A stretch of DNA of 64,000 nucleotides from Ruania alkalisoli (GTDB taxonomy: Bacteria; Actinomycetota; Actinomycetes; Actinomycetales; Beutenbergiaceae): positions 2,451,581 to 2,515,580 of the forward strand of contig NZ_CP063169.1 of NCBI RefSeq assembly GCF_014960965.1, written 5' to 3'. This document shows positions 47,507-56,116 of the stretch, piece after piece (within the stretch, counting starts at the first letter, position 1; each line of letters begins with the position of its first letter). The notes beneath the pieces are model-generated. The model was not told the DNA's origin. It saw only the letters and a list, made by a program, of their open reading frames with translations, and made no database searches. A program made the position numbers and the translations under genes.

Positions 47507-48330
47507 AGGACCGCCTCGTCCCGTAGCCGCTCCAGCGTGGCCGGGCCGATCCCGGACACCTGGAGCAGGTCCTCGACGCTCTCAAAGGGGCCGTGCTCGG
47601 TACGCCACGCGACGATCTCAGCTGCGAGCGCTGGGCCGATACCCGTCAACCGCTCCAGCGTCGGCGCATCGGCGCTGTTCAGGTTGACCAGCGGCTCCGA
47701 ATTCTCCGCTGCACCGGCTCCGGGGAACGGCCGGGCGGCCTCGCCTTCGTGGGGCAGAAACACCTGCTGCCCGTCCTCGACCGGGGCGGCGAGGTTGATG
47801 GCATCCAGATCCGCGTCCGGGACCGCCCCTCCGGCGGCGTCGATCACGTCGGCCACTCGTGTGCCCTCCGATACTGTCACGACACCCGGCTCCACCACGG
47901 CGCCAGCGACATGCACGACCACCACCGCTGCAGGGCTCCTGGCGCTGTCATCTCCGGTGTCGGCAGTGGGCTCAACCGTTGCGGGCTCTGGGGCGGGAAG
48001 CGGCACGGCAACAGGTTCTGGGCCCATCGCACGTGCCATCAGCACCACCACCACGACCAGCGCCACGACGAGGACGATGATCGCCACGCGTACCGCCATG
48101 GTGACGGGCATCTCCGTGGCGGCACCTGCGGCCCATCTTTGTCGCCGGTCGCTGCGCCCGTCACGTCGCCGGTCACTTCGCCGGTCACTGCGCCGGTCAC
48201 TGCGCCGCCCCTCGACGGCGTCGCCGGGAACGTCCTCGAACTCGATTCCACCCTGCAGCTCCGCCGGCGCCGCGCCGTAGGCAGCCACCACCGCACGCCG
48301 CAGGCGCTCACGGGGCTCACGTGCTTCCAC
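47503..48330 (-). CDS. comEA: ComEA family helix-hairpin-helix DNA-binding protein
   Basis: 275 residues. A cytoplasmic stretch with four RSDR and one RRDG unit lies near residues 38-60, encoded by a 12-base tandem repeat. One membrane helix (about 73-93), a SLBB domain (VVVHVAGAVVEPGVVTV) and a C-terminal helix-hairpin-helix pair (VNLNSADAPTLERLTGIGPALA ... VSGIGPATLERL) follow. ComEA binds incoming double-stranded DNA outside the membrane. The GTG at 48330 is chosen because TAGCGT lies 7 bases upstream and the frame beyond is antisense of the HerA-like gene. Confidence 0.88.
   Translation of the reverse strand: MEAREPRERLRRAVVAAYGAAPAELQGGIEFEDVPGDAVEGRRSDRRSDRRSDRRRDGRSDRRQRWAAGAATEMPVTMAVRVAIIVLVVALVVVVVLMARAMGPEPVAVPLPAPEPATVEPTADTGDDSARSPAAVVVVHVAGAVVEPGVVTVSEGTRVADVIDAAGGAVPDADLDAINLAAPVEDGQQVFLPHEGEAARPFPGAGAAENSEPLVNLNSADAPTLERLTGIGPALAAEIVAWRTEHGPFESVEDLLQVSGIGPATLERLRDEAVL
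48143..48208. repeat. 12-base tandem repeat inside comEA
   Basis: About five copies of a unit close to CGCCGGTCACTG, in frame, producing RSDR repeats just inside the membrane. Copies differ at one or two bases. Confidence 0.7.
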
Positions 48331-48337
48331 GGCGGCG

Positions 48338-48343
48338 ACGCTA
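48338..48343 (-). promoter_or_regulatory. -10 element of comEA
   Basis: TAGCGT on the minus strand, 7 bases before the GTG at 48330. Confidence 0.4.
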
Positions 48344-48464
48344 GACCGAGGAGACCCACGCAGGCTGGCCGCCACGAGGGGGTTGTGGAAGCCACCTCCG
48401 AGCTGCAGGGCCTGTGGATACGTGAGCTCCGCCGTCGCGGGCACGCAGGGTGACCGGCTTCTTC

Positions 48465-48470
48465 TAGGCT
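48465..48470 (+). promoter_or_regulatory. -10 element, leaderless HerA-like transcript
   Basis: TAGGCT, 7 bases before the ATG at 48478; no Shine-Dalgarno in between. Confidence 0.5.
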
Positions 48471-48477
48471 GACCGTC

Positions 48478-50256
48478 ATGAGCGAGAACACCACGGACCT
48501 GGCAGCCTTGCGAGCCGCCGCAGCGCAGGCCGAGGCGGAGGCGGCCCAGGCACGGGCCGAGGCCGCCCGGGCGGCACTCGAAGCAGCCGAGGCGGCCGCT
48601 CGGGATCAGGCGAGGACTCCCGCCGATCGCACGGCGGCACCGCCAGAGCCTTCCGAACCAGCGGAGCTGTCCGAGCACGCGGCGAGCATCGCCGCCGGCT
48701 ACCGCCCGGAGGGCCCGTGGCTGCCGCTGGGAGCACTCGTCGAGAACGACGAAGCCCTGGGCGGGGTTCCGATCGGGATCCCTCTGCGTTCGCTCAACAG
48801 GCACGGCCTGGTCGCCGGCGCCACCGGTACGGGCAAGACCCGCACCCTGCAGCTGATGGCCGAGGGTCTCAGCGAGGCCGGTGTCCCGGTCTTCGTCACC
48901 GACATCAAGGGTGACCTGACCGGGCTGGCCGTCCCCGGCGAAGCCAGCGACCGGCTCCTCGAACGCACCACCAGCATCGGACAGGACTGGGCGCCCACCG
49001 GCTACCCGGTGGAGTTCTACAACCTCGGCGGCATCGGCCACGGGGTCCCGATCCGGACCACCATCACCGACTTCGGTCCGCTGCTGCTGGCGAAAGTGCT
49101 GGACCTGAACGAGACGCAGGAATCCGCCCTGACCCTGATCGTGCACTGGGCAGACAGCCAAGGCCTGGCACTGCTCGACCTCAAGGACCTGCGTTCGGTG
49201 GTCTCCTACCTCACCAGCGACGAAGGCAAGGACGAACTCAAGGACATCGGCGGGATCGCCACCTCCACGGCCGGGGTGATCCTGCGAGAGCTCTCCGCCC
49301 TGGAAGCCCAGGGCGGAGACGTGTTCTTCGGTGAGCCCGCCTTCGACACCGCCGATCTGCTGCGCTCGGCTACGGACGGTCGCGGCACCATCTCCGCCTT
49401 GGAGCTGCCCGACCTCCAGGATCGCCCGGCGATCTTCTCCACCTTCCTGATGTGGTTGCTCGCCGATCTGTTCGGCGGGCTACCCGAAGTCGGCGACCCT
49501 GAGAAGCCGAAGCTCGTGTTCTTCTTCGACGAGGCGCATCTGCTGTTCAAGGGCGCCTCGGACGCGTTCACCGACCAAGTGATCCAGACGGTGCGGCTGA
49601 TCCGATCCAAGGGGGTCGGCATCTTCTTCGTCACCCAGACCCCCACCGATGTGCCCGACGAGGTGCTCGCCGAGCTCGGCAGCCGGGTCCAGCATGCATT
49701 GCGGGCGCACACCCCGAATGACGCCAAGGACCTACGAGCCTCCGTGCGCACCTATCCCACGAGCGACTACGACCTGGAGGCGCTGCTCACGAGCCTGGGC
49801 ACGGGCGAGGCGGTGGTCACCGCGCTCGGTGAGGACGGCGCACCGACCCCAGTGGCGTGGACGCGCCTGCGGGCGCCGCGGGCTGCGATGGATCCGGCCC
49901 CCGAGACGCACATCGAGCAGATCGTCACCGCCTCCGCGGGTTCGGCGCGCTATGGCACCCCGCTCGACCGGGAGTCGGCCTTCGAGATGCTGGCCGCCCG
50001 GATTGTGGCTGAGGAAGTGGCCGCCCAGGAGGCAGCGGAGAAGGCGGCCGACGCCGCCGCACAGGCTGAGGAACTCGAGGAGATGGAGGCCCGGCTCCGC
50101 AAGGAGGCCGAGGCTGCCCGCAAGGCCGAGGAACGTCGGGCCCAGGAGACGGCCCGGGCAGGACGGTCGGTGCTGACCTCCGTGCTGCGCACCGCGGGCA
50201 CCACGTTGGCGCGCGAGGTCACCCGGTCGCTGTTCGGCACGCGGCGGCGCCGCTGA
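48478..50256 (+). CDS. HerA-like ATPase (DUF853)
   Basis: 592 residues. An Ala/Glu-rich coiled coil (residues 5-45) is followed by a HerA/FtsK-type ATPase: Walker A AGATGTGKT near 115, TDIKGDL, Walker B KLVFFFDEAHLLF near 345, then a sensor GIFFVTQTPTDVP. A second long coiled coil (about 515-565) and a basic tail end the protein. DUF853 proteins are widespread and uncharacterised; a DNA-translocating motor is inferred from the fold. It stands alone, divergent from comEA and convergent with leuS, with a long terminator hairpin after it. Confidence 0.88.
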   Translation: MSENTTDLAALRAAAAQAEAEAAQARAEAARAALEAAEAAARDQARTPADRTAAPPEPSEPAELSEHAASIAAGYRPEGPWLPLGALVENDEALGGVPIGIPLRSLNRHGLVAGATGTGKTRTLQLMAEGLSEAGVPVFVTDIKGDLTGLAVPGEASDRLLERTTSIGQDWAPTGYPVEFYNLGGIGHGVPIRTTITDFGPLLLAKVLDLNETQESALTLIVHWADSQGLALLDLKDLRSVVSYLTSDEGKDELKDIGGIATSTAGVILRELSALEAQGGDVFFGEPAFDTADLLRSATDGRGTISALELPDLQDRPAIFSTFLMWLLADLFGGLPEVGDPEKPKLVFFFDEAHLLFKGASDAFTDQVIQTVRLIRSKGVGIFFVTQTPTDVPDEVLAELGSRVQHALRAHTPNDAKDLRASVRTYPTSDYDLEALLTSLGTGEAVVTALGEDGAPTPVAWTRLRAPRAAMDPAPETHIEQIVTASAGSARYGTPLDRESAFEMLAARIVAEEVAAQEAAEKAADAAAQAEELEEMEARLRKEAEAARKAEERRAQETARAGRSVLTSVLRTAGTTLAREVTRSLFGTRRRR

Positions 50257-50286
50257 GAGACACTGCTCGCTGCCCCAGCAGGGACG

Positions 50287-50337
50287 AGCGCTGAGTTGTT
50301 CGGCGTGCGGTCGCCAGATGCCGAACAGCTCAGCGTT
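50287..50337. terminator. Bidirectional terminator between the HerA-like gene and leuS
   Basis: An 18-bp stem (core CGCTGAGTTGTTCGGC / GCCGAACAGCTCAGCG, with G-U wobbles) and a 15-base loop, in the 110-base gap between convergent genes. Confidence 0.8.
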
Positions 50338-50366
50338 CGCGGCGCCCTCGGGGCACGGGCCTCAGA

Positions 50367-52859
50367 TCAGGCCGGGACGATGTTGACGAGCTTGGGTGCG
50401 CGCACGATCACCTTGCGCACCTCGGCGCCGTCCAAGGCGCGCTGCACGCCAGGGTCGGCAAGCGCGGCGGCCTCCAGGTCTGCCTCGGAGATGTCCGGGG
50501 AGACCTCCAACCGCCCGCGCACTTTGCCCTTGACCTGGACCACGCACGTGACGACATCCTCCACGAGCAGCGACTCGTCCACCTCGGGCCACCCGGCGCG
50601 CGCCACGGTCGGGGTGTGGCCCAGCCGCTCCCACATGTCCTCGGCGGTGTACGGAGCCACCAGCGAGAGCAGGATGGCCACGGCCTCCACGGCTTCCCGC
50701 ACGGCCGGATCGGCCCCGCCGCAACCGGAGTCGATGGCCTTACGGGTGGCGTTGACCAGTTCCATCGTGCGAGCCACGACCACGTTGAACCGGTGCGCCT
50801 CGATCAGGGAGGCCGCCTCATGCAGGGTCCTGTGCGTCACCTTCCGCAGAGCGGAATCCCCCTGATCTGCCGAGATCCCGACGGCGGAGGTCACGTCTCC
50901 CGCCAGGCGCCACGCCCGCTGCAGGAACCGTAGCGACCCGGCCGGGGACATGTCCGCCCAATCGATGTCGTCCTCCGGCGGGCCGGCGAACACCAGCGTC
51001 AGGCGTACCGCGTCGACGCCGAATTCCGCCAGCTGCTCCCCCAGGCTCACGCCGTTGCCCAGGGATTTGCTCATCTTCTTGCCCTCGTTGATCACCACGC
51101 CCTGGTTCAGCTGCGCGGCGAAGGGCTCGCGCACCTCCAGCAGGCCCATATCGGCCAGCACCTTGGTGAAGAACCGGGCATACAGCAGGTGCAGCACCGC
51201 GTGCTCGACCCCACCCACGTAGATGTCTGCAGGCATCCAGGCATTGGTCAGTTCGGGATCGAACGCCTGGGTGTCCTCATTCGGTGAGCAGTACCGCAGG
51301 AAGTACCAGGACGAGTCGACGAAGGTGTCCATGGTGTCGGTGTCCCGCTTCGCGGCAGCGCCGCAGCGCGGGCAGTCGACGTTCACCCAGTCGGTGGCCG
51401 TCGCCAGCGGGGAGACGCCCTTCGGCTTGAGGTCGGCACCACGCATGTCCGGCAGCGTCACTGGGAGCTGGTCCTCCGGCACCGGAACGGCACCGCACGA
51501 CTCACAGTGGATGATCGGGATCGGGCAGCCCCAGTAGCGTTGCCGGCTGAGCAGCCAGTCGCGCAGCCGGAAGTTCACGGCGCGCGTGCCAGTGCCCTCG
51601 GCCTCCAGCCCATCGACGATCGTGGCGATCCCGGCCTTCTTGTCGGTCAGCCCGTCCAGCACTCCGGAGCTGACGTAGGTGCCGTCACCGGTGGTGGCCA
51701 CGCCGGAGGACTCCGGGTTCTCCTCACCGGTGTCGATCACCCGGCGCACCGGCAGTCCCATGGCGCGGGCGAAGTCGAGGTCACGCTGGTCGTGAGCAGG
51801 CACCGCCATGATTGCCCCGGTGCCATAGTCGGCCAGCACGTAGTCGGAAGCCCACACCGGCACCCGCTCCCCGCTGACTGGGTTCGTCGCGGTCACGCCC
51901 AGGTCCACACCGGTCTTGGGCCGCTCGGTGGACATGCGGTCGATGTCGGAGGCTTTGCGGGTCTGCGCCAGGTACGCCTCGAAGGCCTCACGGCGCTCGG
52001 GAGCGACGATATCGGCGGCCAGCGCAGCGTCGGCGGCGACAACCATGAAGGTGGCGCCGTAGAGAGTGTCAGGGCGGGTCGTGTAGACCGTCACCACCCG
52101 GTCCGAGCCGTCGGCCAGGTGCAGCGTGAAGTCGACGTGGGCGCCCTCGGAGCGGCCGATCCAGTTCCGCTGTGCGGTGACCACGCGATCCGGCCAGGTC
52201 GATGCCAGACCATCGAGGTCGTCGAGCAGCTCCTGGGCGTAGTCGGTGATCTTGAAGTACCACTGGTTCAGCTCACGCTTGGTCACCTCGGCACCGCACC
52301 GCTCGCACCGCCCGTCCACGACCTGTTCGTTGGCCAGGACGGTCTGGTCGTTCGGGCACCAGTTCACCGGAGAGTACTTCTGATACGCCAGCCCACGCTC
52401 GGCGAACTTCAGAAACAGCCACTGCGTCCACCGGTAGTACTCCGGGTCGGAGGTGTGCAGCCGTCGGGACCAGTCGAAACTGATGCCGAACTTCTTGAAC
52501 GAGGCCGCCTGGGTGTCGATATTGCCGTAGGTGTAGGTGGCTGGGTGCTCGTCATTGCGGATCGCGGCATTCTCGGCCGGCAGACCGAAGGAGTCCCATC
52601 CCATCGGGTTCATCACCTCGAACCCGCGCAGCCACCAGTACCGGGCGATGACGTCGTGCAGGGCCGTCACCTCGGCGTGCCCCATGTGCAGGTCCCCGCT
52701 CGGGTACGGGAACATCGTGAGGGCGTACCGCTTCTCCTTCCCGCCGGTGCGCACCGCCTCGTCGTCGGCGCGGAAGGGCTGGAGCTCTTCCCACACCGGC
52801 AACCACTTCGCCTCCATGGCGTGTGCGTCGTAGGTGGTCTCGATCTGCTCGGTACTCAT
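50367..52859 (-). CDS. leuS: Leucine-tRNA ligase
   Basis: 830 residues, class I synthetase. [14 protein letters not shown] carries the HIGH-type motif near residue 50, [11 protein letters not shown] the KMSKS motif near 600, and an editing (CP1) domain lies between. GAGGCGA and GGGAGAC precede the ATG at 52859. A 12-residue leader ORF with three Leu codons and an intrinsic terminator lie in its 5' region, indicating attenuation by the level of charged tRNA-Leu. Confidence 0.98.
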   Translation of the reverse strand: MSTEQIETTYDAHAMEAKWLPVWEELQPFRADDEAVRTGGKEKRYALTMFPYPSGDLHMGHAEVTALHDVIARYWWLRGFEVMNPMGWDSFGLPAENAAIRNDEHPATYTYGNIDTQAASFKKFGISFDWSRRLHTSDPEYYRWTQWLFLKFAERGLAYQKYSPVNWCPNDQTVLANEQVVDGRCERCGAEVTKRELNQWYFKITDYAQELLDDLDGLASTWPDRVVTAQRNWIGRSEGAHVDFTLHLADGSDRVVTVYTTRPDTLYGATFMVVAADAALAADIVAPERREAFEAYLAQTRKASDIDRMSTERPKTGVDLGVTATNPVSGERVPVWASDYVLADYGTGAIMAVPAHDQRDLDFARAMGLPVRRVIDTGEENPESSGVATTGDGTYVSSGVLDGLTDKKAGIATIVDGLEAEGTGTRAVNFRLRDWLLSRQRYWGCPIPIIHCESCGAVPVPEDQLPVTLPDMRGADLKPKGVSPLATATDWVNVDCPRCGAAAKRDTDTMDTFVDSSWYFLRYCSPNEDTQAFDPELTNAWMPADIYVGGVEHAVLHLLYARFFTKVLADMGLLEVREPFAAQLNQGVVINEGKKMSKSLGNGVSLGEQLAEFGVDAVRLTLVFAGPPEDDIDWADMSPAGSLRFLQRAWRLAGDVTSAVGISADQGDSALRKVTHRTLHEAASLIEAHRFNVVVARTMELVNATRKAIDSGCGGADPAVREAVEAVAILLSLVAPYTAEDMWERLGHTPTVARAGWPEVDESLLVEDVVTCVVQVKGKVRGRLEVSPDISEADLEAAALADPGVQRALDGAEVRKVIVRAPKLVNIVPA

Positions 52860-52900
52860 TCGCCTCGTCTCCCGGGTGAGTCCTGCCCACTGCATCGGCA

Positions 52901-52926
52901 CAAAAAAGCCCCTCTCACGGAGGGGC
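52901..52926 (-). terminator. Attenuator terminator in the leuS leader
   Basis: Minus strand: GCCCCTC-CGTGA-GAGGGGC followed by six T and a G, a textbook intrinsic terminator. It lies between the leader ORF stop (52944) and the leuS ATG (52859) and faces leuS; the T-run is on this strand only. It has no other upstream gene to terminate. Confidence 0.88.
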
Positions 52927-52927
52927 G

Positions 52928-52956
52928 GCCGCGACGGTGTGATCTACCGACGCGGC
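52928..52956 (-). promoter_or_regulatory. Leader hairpin of the leuS attenuator
   Basis: GCCGCGTCGG (52947-52956) pairs with CCGTCGCGGC (52928-52937) around a 9-base loop, one T-T mismatch. The 5' arm lies in the last leader codons, so a moving ribosome would open it; it ends one base before the terminator stem. The alternative antiterminator pairing is not obvious to me. Confidence 0.6.
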
Positions 52957-52982
52957 TCGATAAGGAGCAGGACCTGCTGCAT
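52944..52982 (-). CDS. leuS leader peptide with three consecutive Leu codons
   Basis: A 12-residue ORF, MQQVLLLIEPRR, with CTG-CTC-CTT as codons 5-7. A TACGAT -10 box ends 6 bases before its ATG and there is no Shine-Dalgarno, so the RNA should begin at the ATG. The stop codon lies 18 bases before the terminator hairpin. The same layout precedes leuA at 4930-4980. Predicted attenuators of this kind before leuS have been reported for some Streptomyces. Confidence 0.78.
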   Translation of the reverse strand: MQQVLLLIEPRR

Positions 52983-52988
52983 ATGCCC

Positions 52989-52994
52989 ATCGTA
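52989..52994 (-). promoter_or_regulatory. -10 element of the leuS leader transcript
   Basis: TACGAT on the minus strand, a perfect TANNNT, 6 bases before the leader ATG; no clear -35. Confidence 0.55.
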
Positions 52995-53113
52995 GCGCCC
53001 CTGCGCCGGTGGACGGCTGAGGGTCCCACGGGCCAGGTGTCAGTACAGCCAACGCTCGCGGAGTCATCACTGCCAGTCGCGCGGCTCCCCGCGCGGTCTC
53101 CCGCCAGCCGACC

Positions 53114-53119
53114 TAGCAT
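53114..53119 (+). promoter_or_regulatory. -10 element of dps
   Basis: TAGCAT about 67 bases before the dps start. Confidence 0.4.
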
Positions 53120-53186
53120 GAAGACGAGGGGGACCTCTCGTCGCGGCGAGACCGCGATGAGTTCCGAGAGAAGGGAAGGACACCAC

Positions 53187-53648
53187 GTGAGCACGCATGC
53201 CACCCGCCCGAAGGCACCGGACGTCGTCATCGATCGGCTGCAGGCCACGCTCGTTGACCTGATCGACCTTGCCCTGCAGGGCAAGCAGGCGCACTGGAAT
53301 CTGCATGGCCCTCATTTCCGGTCCATCCACCTCCAACTCGACGAGGTGATCGCGGACCTGCGGGGATGGTCCGACGAGGTCGCCGAGCGCCTGGCCACCC
53401 TCGGCACTGCACCGGACGGCCGTGCCGCGACCGTCGCTGAGTCCTCGCACGTACCTGCCGTGGATGCAGGGCAGATCGGCACCGACAAGGTGATCAGGAT
53501 CTTCGATGACCGGCTCCAGCGCGCCAGTGAGCGGATCACGTCCGGGCTGGCGGACCTGGAGGTGGACCTCCTCAGTCAGGACCTGCTGATCGGAGTGGCC
53601 ACAGGCCTGGAGAAGCACGCCTGGATGTTCCGTTCGGCTGAGGGCTGA
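53187..53648 (+). CDS. dps: Dps family DNA-protecting ferritin-like protein
   Basis: 153 residues. The ferroxidase ligands at the subunit interface are visible: KQAHWNLHGPHF near residue 33, then HLQLDEVIADLRGWSDEVAER. Dps forms a 12-mer that stores iron using peroxide and shields DNA under stress. AAGGGAAGGA lies 6 bases before the GTG at 53187, which is therefore preferred over an in-frame ATG at 53158. Single-gene unit ending at a hairpin. Confidence 0.93.
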   Translation: MSTHATRPKAPDVVIDRLQATLVDLIDLALQGKQAHWNLHGPHFRSIHLQLDEVIADLRGWSDEVAERLATLGTAPDGRAATVAESSHVPAVDAGQIGTDKVIRIFDDRLQRASERITSGLADLEVDLLSQDLLIGVATGLEKHAWMFRSAEG

Positions 53649-53678
53649 GGCCGCACGGGTCAGCCTTCGCAGTACCGG

Positions 53679-53701
53679 CCGGGCCGCAGTATGCGGTCCG
53701 G
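53679..53701. terminator. Hairpin between dps and the FMN reductase gene
   Basis: CCGGGCCGCA-GTA-TGCGGTCCGG, a 10-bp stem with one wobble, between convergent genes. Confidence 0.65.
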
Positions 53702-53725
53702 GCGGTCTGCCTCAGCCGCCGGGGA

Positions 53726-54289
53726 CTACGCCCGCTGGCCGACCGCGACTGCCTGGGCAAGTCGTGCGGCCTCACGCCCCGCCCGCTCGATTCGCTGCGC
53801 CAACTCGGCACCGGGCGCGCCCGCAACGCCGAAATCCTCGGCCGCGGCGTACACGGCGGTCGGGGTGATCAGCGATCCGAAGTACGCGAACAGCGGCCGC
53901 ATCGCCTGGTCGATCATCAGCTGATGGCGGGTGCTGCCCCCGGTCGCGGCGAGCACCACCGGCTTACCACGCATCGACGTCGGCTCCACCAGATCCCAGA
54001 ACCCCTTGAACAGGCCGGCGTAGGTGCCGCGGAACACCGGAGTGCCGGCGATCACCAGGTCCGCCTGCTCCACGGCGCGCAACGCCTCATCGAGTGCGGT
54101 TGAAGGTAGACCGAAAACGGTGGCGTCCGCGATATCGGTGGCCACATCCCGCACGTCGACGGTCCGTGTGGTCACGCTTGCAGTGGCGGCAACCTCCCGC
54201 ACCAGCGCGTCCGTCAGCGCACGGGTGCTGGAGGGGAACCCCACCCCGCCGTTGACCGCGACCACAGCGAGGGTCTCGGTCTCACTCAT
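53726..54289 (-). CDS. NAD(P)H-dependent FMN reductase
   Basis: 187 residues, flavodoxin-like. VVAVNGGVGFPSSTRAL is the phosphate-binding loop region and AGTPVFRGTYAGLFKGFWDL with AATGGSTRHQ the FMN-contacting segments, as in the CE1759-type reductases that partner LLM-class monooxygenases. It would supply reduced FMN to the LLM enzyme at 54869. The ATG at 54289 overlaps the marR stop (ATGA). Confidence 0.9.
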   Translation of the reverse strand: MSETETLAVVAVNGGVGFPSSTRALTDALVREVAATASVTTRTVDVRDVATDIADATVFGLPSTALDEALRAVEQADLVIAGTPVFRGTYAGLFKGFWDLVEPTSMRGKPVVLAATGGSTRHQLMIDQAMRPLFAYFGSLITPTAVYAAAEDFGVAGAPGAELAQRIERAGREAARLAQAVAVGQRA

Positions 54290-54786
54290 CGTTCCTCCTC
54301 GGTCTCAGAATCTTCGTGTGGCCTCTGGTCATGCTTCTCGGGCAGGCCACCCCCACCCGGCACGCTGCCCTGCAGCCTGTGGCACAGTCGCTGCAGGTCT
54401 GCCTGTTCGGTCTCGGTGAGAGCCGCATCAAGGCGCGCACTGATCGAGCGTACGTGCCGCCGTCCGACGCGGCGCTGCAGCGCGGATCCGCGATCTGTGA
54501 GCGCGACGATCACGCCCCGGCCGTCGCCATCGGCTGCACGCCGTTCCAGCAAACCGTCCGCAGCCAGCCGGTCCACCATGCGCGACAGACTCGGCTGGCT
54601 GAGCAGCAGGTTCGGGACCATATCGCGCATCCGGGCCGCTCCCCCGCAGCGGGCGAGCGTGAACAGCACGTCGTACTCGCGGGAGGTGAGCGGCTCGAAG
54701 TCCTTGGCCTCCTCGAAGTGGCGCATCAGGCGCACCTGAGCACGGAACAGCGCCTCCCAGGCCGGTGCCGCTGTCGTGGCGCTCAT
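54286..54786 (-). CDS. MarR-family transcriptional regulator
   Basis: 166 residues. Winged helix with LTSREYDVLFTLARCGGAARMRDMVPNLLLSQPSLSRMVDRLAADGLLERR, typical of MarR. GGAGG precedes the ATG at 54786. It lies between the LLM enzyme and FMN reductase genes, so the three are co-transcribed and it probably represses them through the palindrome at 56047-56066. The acidic C-terminal tail (HEDSETEEER) is unusual but unremarkable. The inducer is unknown. Confidence 0.9.
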   Translation of the reverse strand: MSATTAAPAWEALFRAQVRLMRHFEEAKDFEPLTSREYDVLFTLARCGGAARMRDMVPNLLLSQPSLSRMVDRLAADGLLERRAADGDGRGVIVALTDRGSALQRRVGRRHVRSISARLDAALTETEQADLQRLCHRLQGSVPGGGGLPEKHDQRPHEDSETEEER

Positions 54787-54868
54787 CGTGCCCTCCTCGC
54801 TGACCGCTCCGGTGCCTCGCTCCGGTGCACCTCGTCCCTCGGCCCGCCTACGCGGGGGCTCCTCGCAC

Positions 54869-56005
54869 TCATCGCGGGACCGCACTCCCGGACATGGGGT
54901 CCACGGCAAACTGCGGTGTGAGGTCGACCGGTCCTCCGTTGGCCTCCACGCGGGCCGCATGGGTGGGCCCGTCCGGCACATGTGCGGGGCGGTTCTTCGC
55001 GAGCTCCTTGCGCAGCACCGGTACCACTTCGCCGCCGAGCAGGTCGAGCTGCTCCAACACTGTCTTCAGCGGCAGGCCCGCGTGGTCCATCAGGAACAGT
55101 TGACGCTGGTAGTGGCCGAAGCTCTCGGTGAAGGTGAGCGTGTTGTCGATCACTTCCTGCGGGCTGCCCACGGTCAGCGGCGTCGCCTCGGTGAACTCCT
55201 CCAGACTCGGCCCGTGCCCGTACACCGGCGCGTTGTCGAAGTACGGCCGGAACTCGTTGACGGCGTCCTGAGAGTTCTTGCGCATGAACACCTGGCCGCC
55301 GAGTCCCACGATCGCCTGGTCGGCACTGCCGTGGCCGTGGTGCTCGAAGCGCTGCCGGTACAGCCCGATCAACTGCTGGAAGTGCTCCTTCGGCCAGAAG
55401 ATGTGGTTGGCGAAGAAGCCGTCGCCGTAGAAGGCAGCCAGTTCGGCCACCTGCGGCGTACGGATCGATCCGTGCCAGACGAAGGGGGCGACGCCGTCCA
55501 GCGGGCGCGGGGTCGCTGTGAATCCCTGCAGCGGCGTGCGGAAGCGGCCCTCCCAGTCCACGACCTCCTCGTCCCACAGCTTGCGCAGCAGCTGGTAGTT
55601 CTCGATCGTCAGCGGCAGGCCCTGACGCGGGTCCTGTCCGAACCAGGGGTAGACGGGACCGTGGTTGCCACGCCCGAGCATGAGGTCCACCCGGCCCTGC
55701 GCCACGTGCTGGAGGAATGCGTAGTCCTCGGCGATCTTGACCGGGTCGTTCGTGGTGATGAGTGTGGTCGAGGTGGACAGGATGATGCGCTCGGTCTGCG
55801 CGGCCACGTAACCGAGCAGCGTGGTCGGGGAGCTGGGGATGAACGGCGGGTTGTGGTGCTCACCGGTGGCGAAGACGTCGAGGCCGACGTCCTCGGCATG
55901 CTTGGCAATCGTCAGGATCGCCTTGATGCGCTCGTGCTCGGTGGGTGTGCGACCTGTCGTGGGGTCCGTGGTGACGTCCCCGACGGTGAAGATGCCGAAC
56001 TGCAT
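54869..56005 (-). CDS. LLM class flavin-dependent oxidoreductase (CE1758 type)
   Basis: 378 residues, TIM-barrel luciferase-like monooxygenase. Opens MQFGIFTVGDVTTDPTTG; ATGEHHNPPF, LSTSTTLITTNDPVKIAEDYAFLQHVAQGRVDLMLGRG and the later FVWHGSIRTPQVAELAAFYGDG are family hallmarks. It uses FMNH2, presumably from the reductase two genes on, to oxidise an unknown substrate. I choose the ATG at 56005 (GAGAGG 6 bases upstream) over one further upstream that lies beside the operator. It is the first gene of the unit. Confidence 0.92.
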   Translation of the reverse strand: MQFGIFTVGDVTTDPTTGRTPTEHERIKAILTIAKHAEDVGLDVFATGEHHNPPFIPSSPTTLLGYVAAQTERIILSTSTTLITTNDPVKIAEDYAFLQHVAQGRVDLMLGRGNHGPVYPWFGQDPRQGLPLTIENYQLLRKLWDEEVVDWEGRFRTPLQGFTATPRPLDGVAPFVWHGSIRTPQVAELAAFYGDGFFANHIFWPKEHFQQLIGLYRQRFEHHGHGSADQAIVGLGGQVFMRKNSQDAVNEFRPYFDNAPVYGHGPSLEEFTEATPLTVGSPQEVIDNTLTFTESFGHYQRQLFLMDHAGLPLKTVLEQLDLLGGEVVPVLRKELAKNRPAHVPDGPTHAARVEANGGPVDLTPQFAVDPMSGSAVPR

Positions 56006-56046
56006 GGTCTGCCTCTCGTCTGCTCCCGTGGTTCTCACGGCCTGTG

Positions 56047-56066
56047 TTTCATGCATTTGCATGAAA
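56047..56066. promoter_or_regulatory. Perfect 20-base palindrome, candidate MarR operator
   Basis: TTTCATGCA-TT-TGCATGAAA, A/T-rich in GC-rich surroundings, 42 bases before the LLM gene. A TTGACC -35 lies at 56076-56081 on the minus strand, placing the palindrome over the spacer and -10, where a repressor would block RNA polymerase. Confidence 0.75.
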
Positions 56067-56075
56067 TTCTGAGAG

Positions 56076-56081
56076 GGTCAA
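56076..56081 (-). promoter_or_regulatory. -35 element of the LLM-marR-FMN reductase unit
   Basis: TTGACC on the minus strand; the -10 would fall inside the palindrome. Confidence 0.45.
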
Positions 56082-56116
56082 CACCGTGGGTGCGCAGGTA
56101 TTCCCAGACGACGAGA

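Noticed and set aside
48143-48208. Possible CRISPR-like array
   Set aside because: The unit is 12 bases with no spacers and lies in frame inside comEA; it is a coding tandem repeat.
52901-52982. T-box riboswitch upstream of leuS
   Set aside because: There is no T-box sequence or specifier-loop architecture; the short Leu-rich ORF and simple terminator explain the region better.
51507-53648. A 713-codon plus-strand open frame running across leuS into dps
   Set aside because: Only the last 153 codons encode a recognisable protein (Dps), with a strong Shine-Dalgarno before the GTG at 53187; the rest is antisense to leuS.
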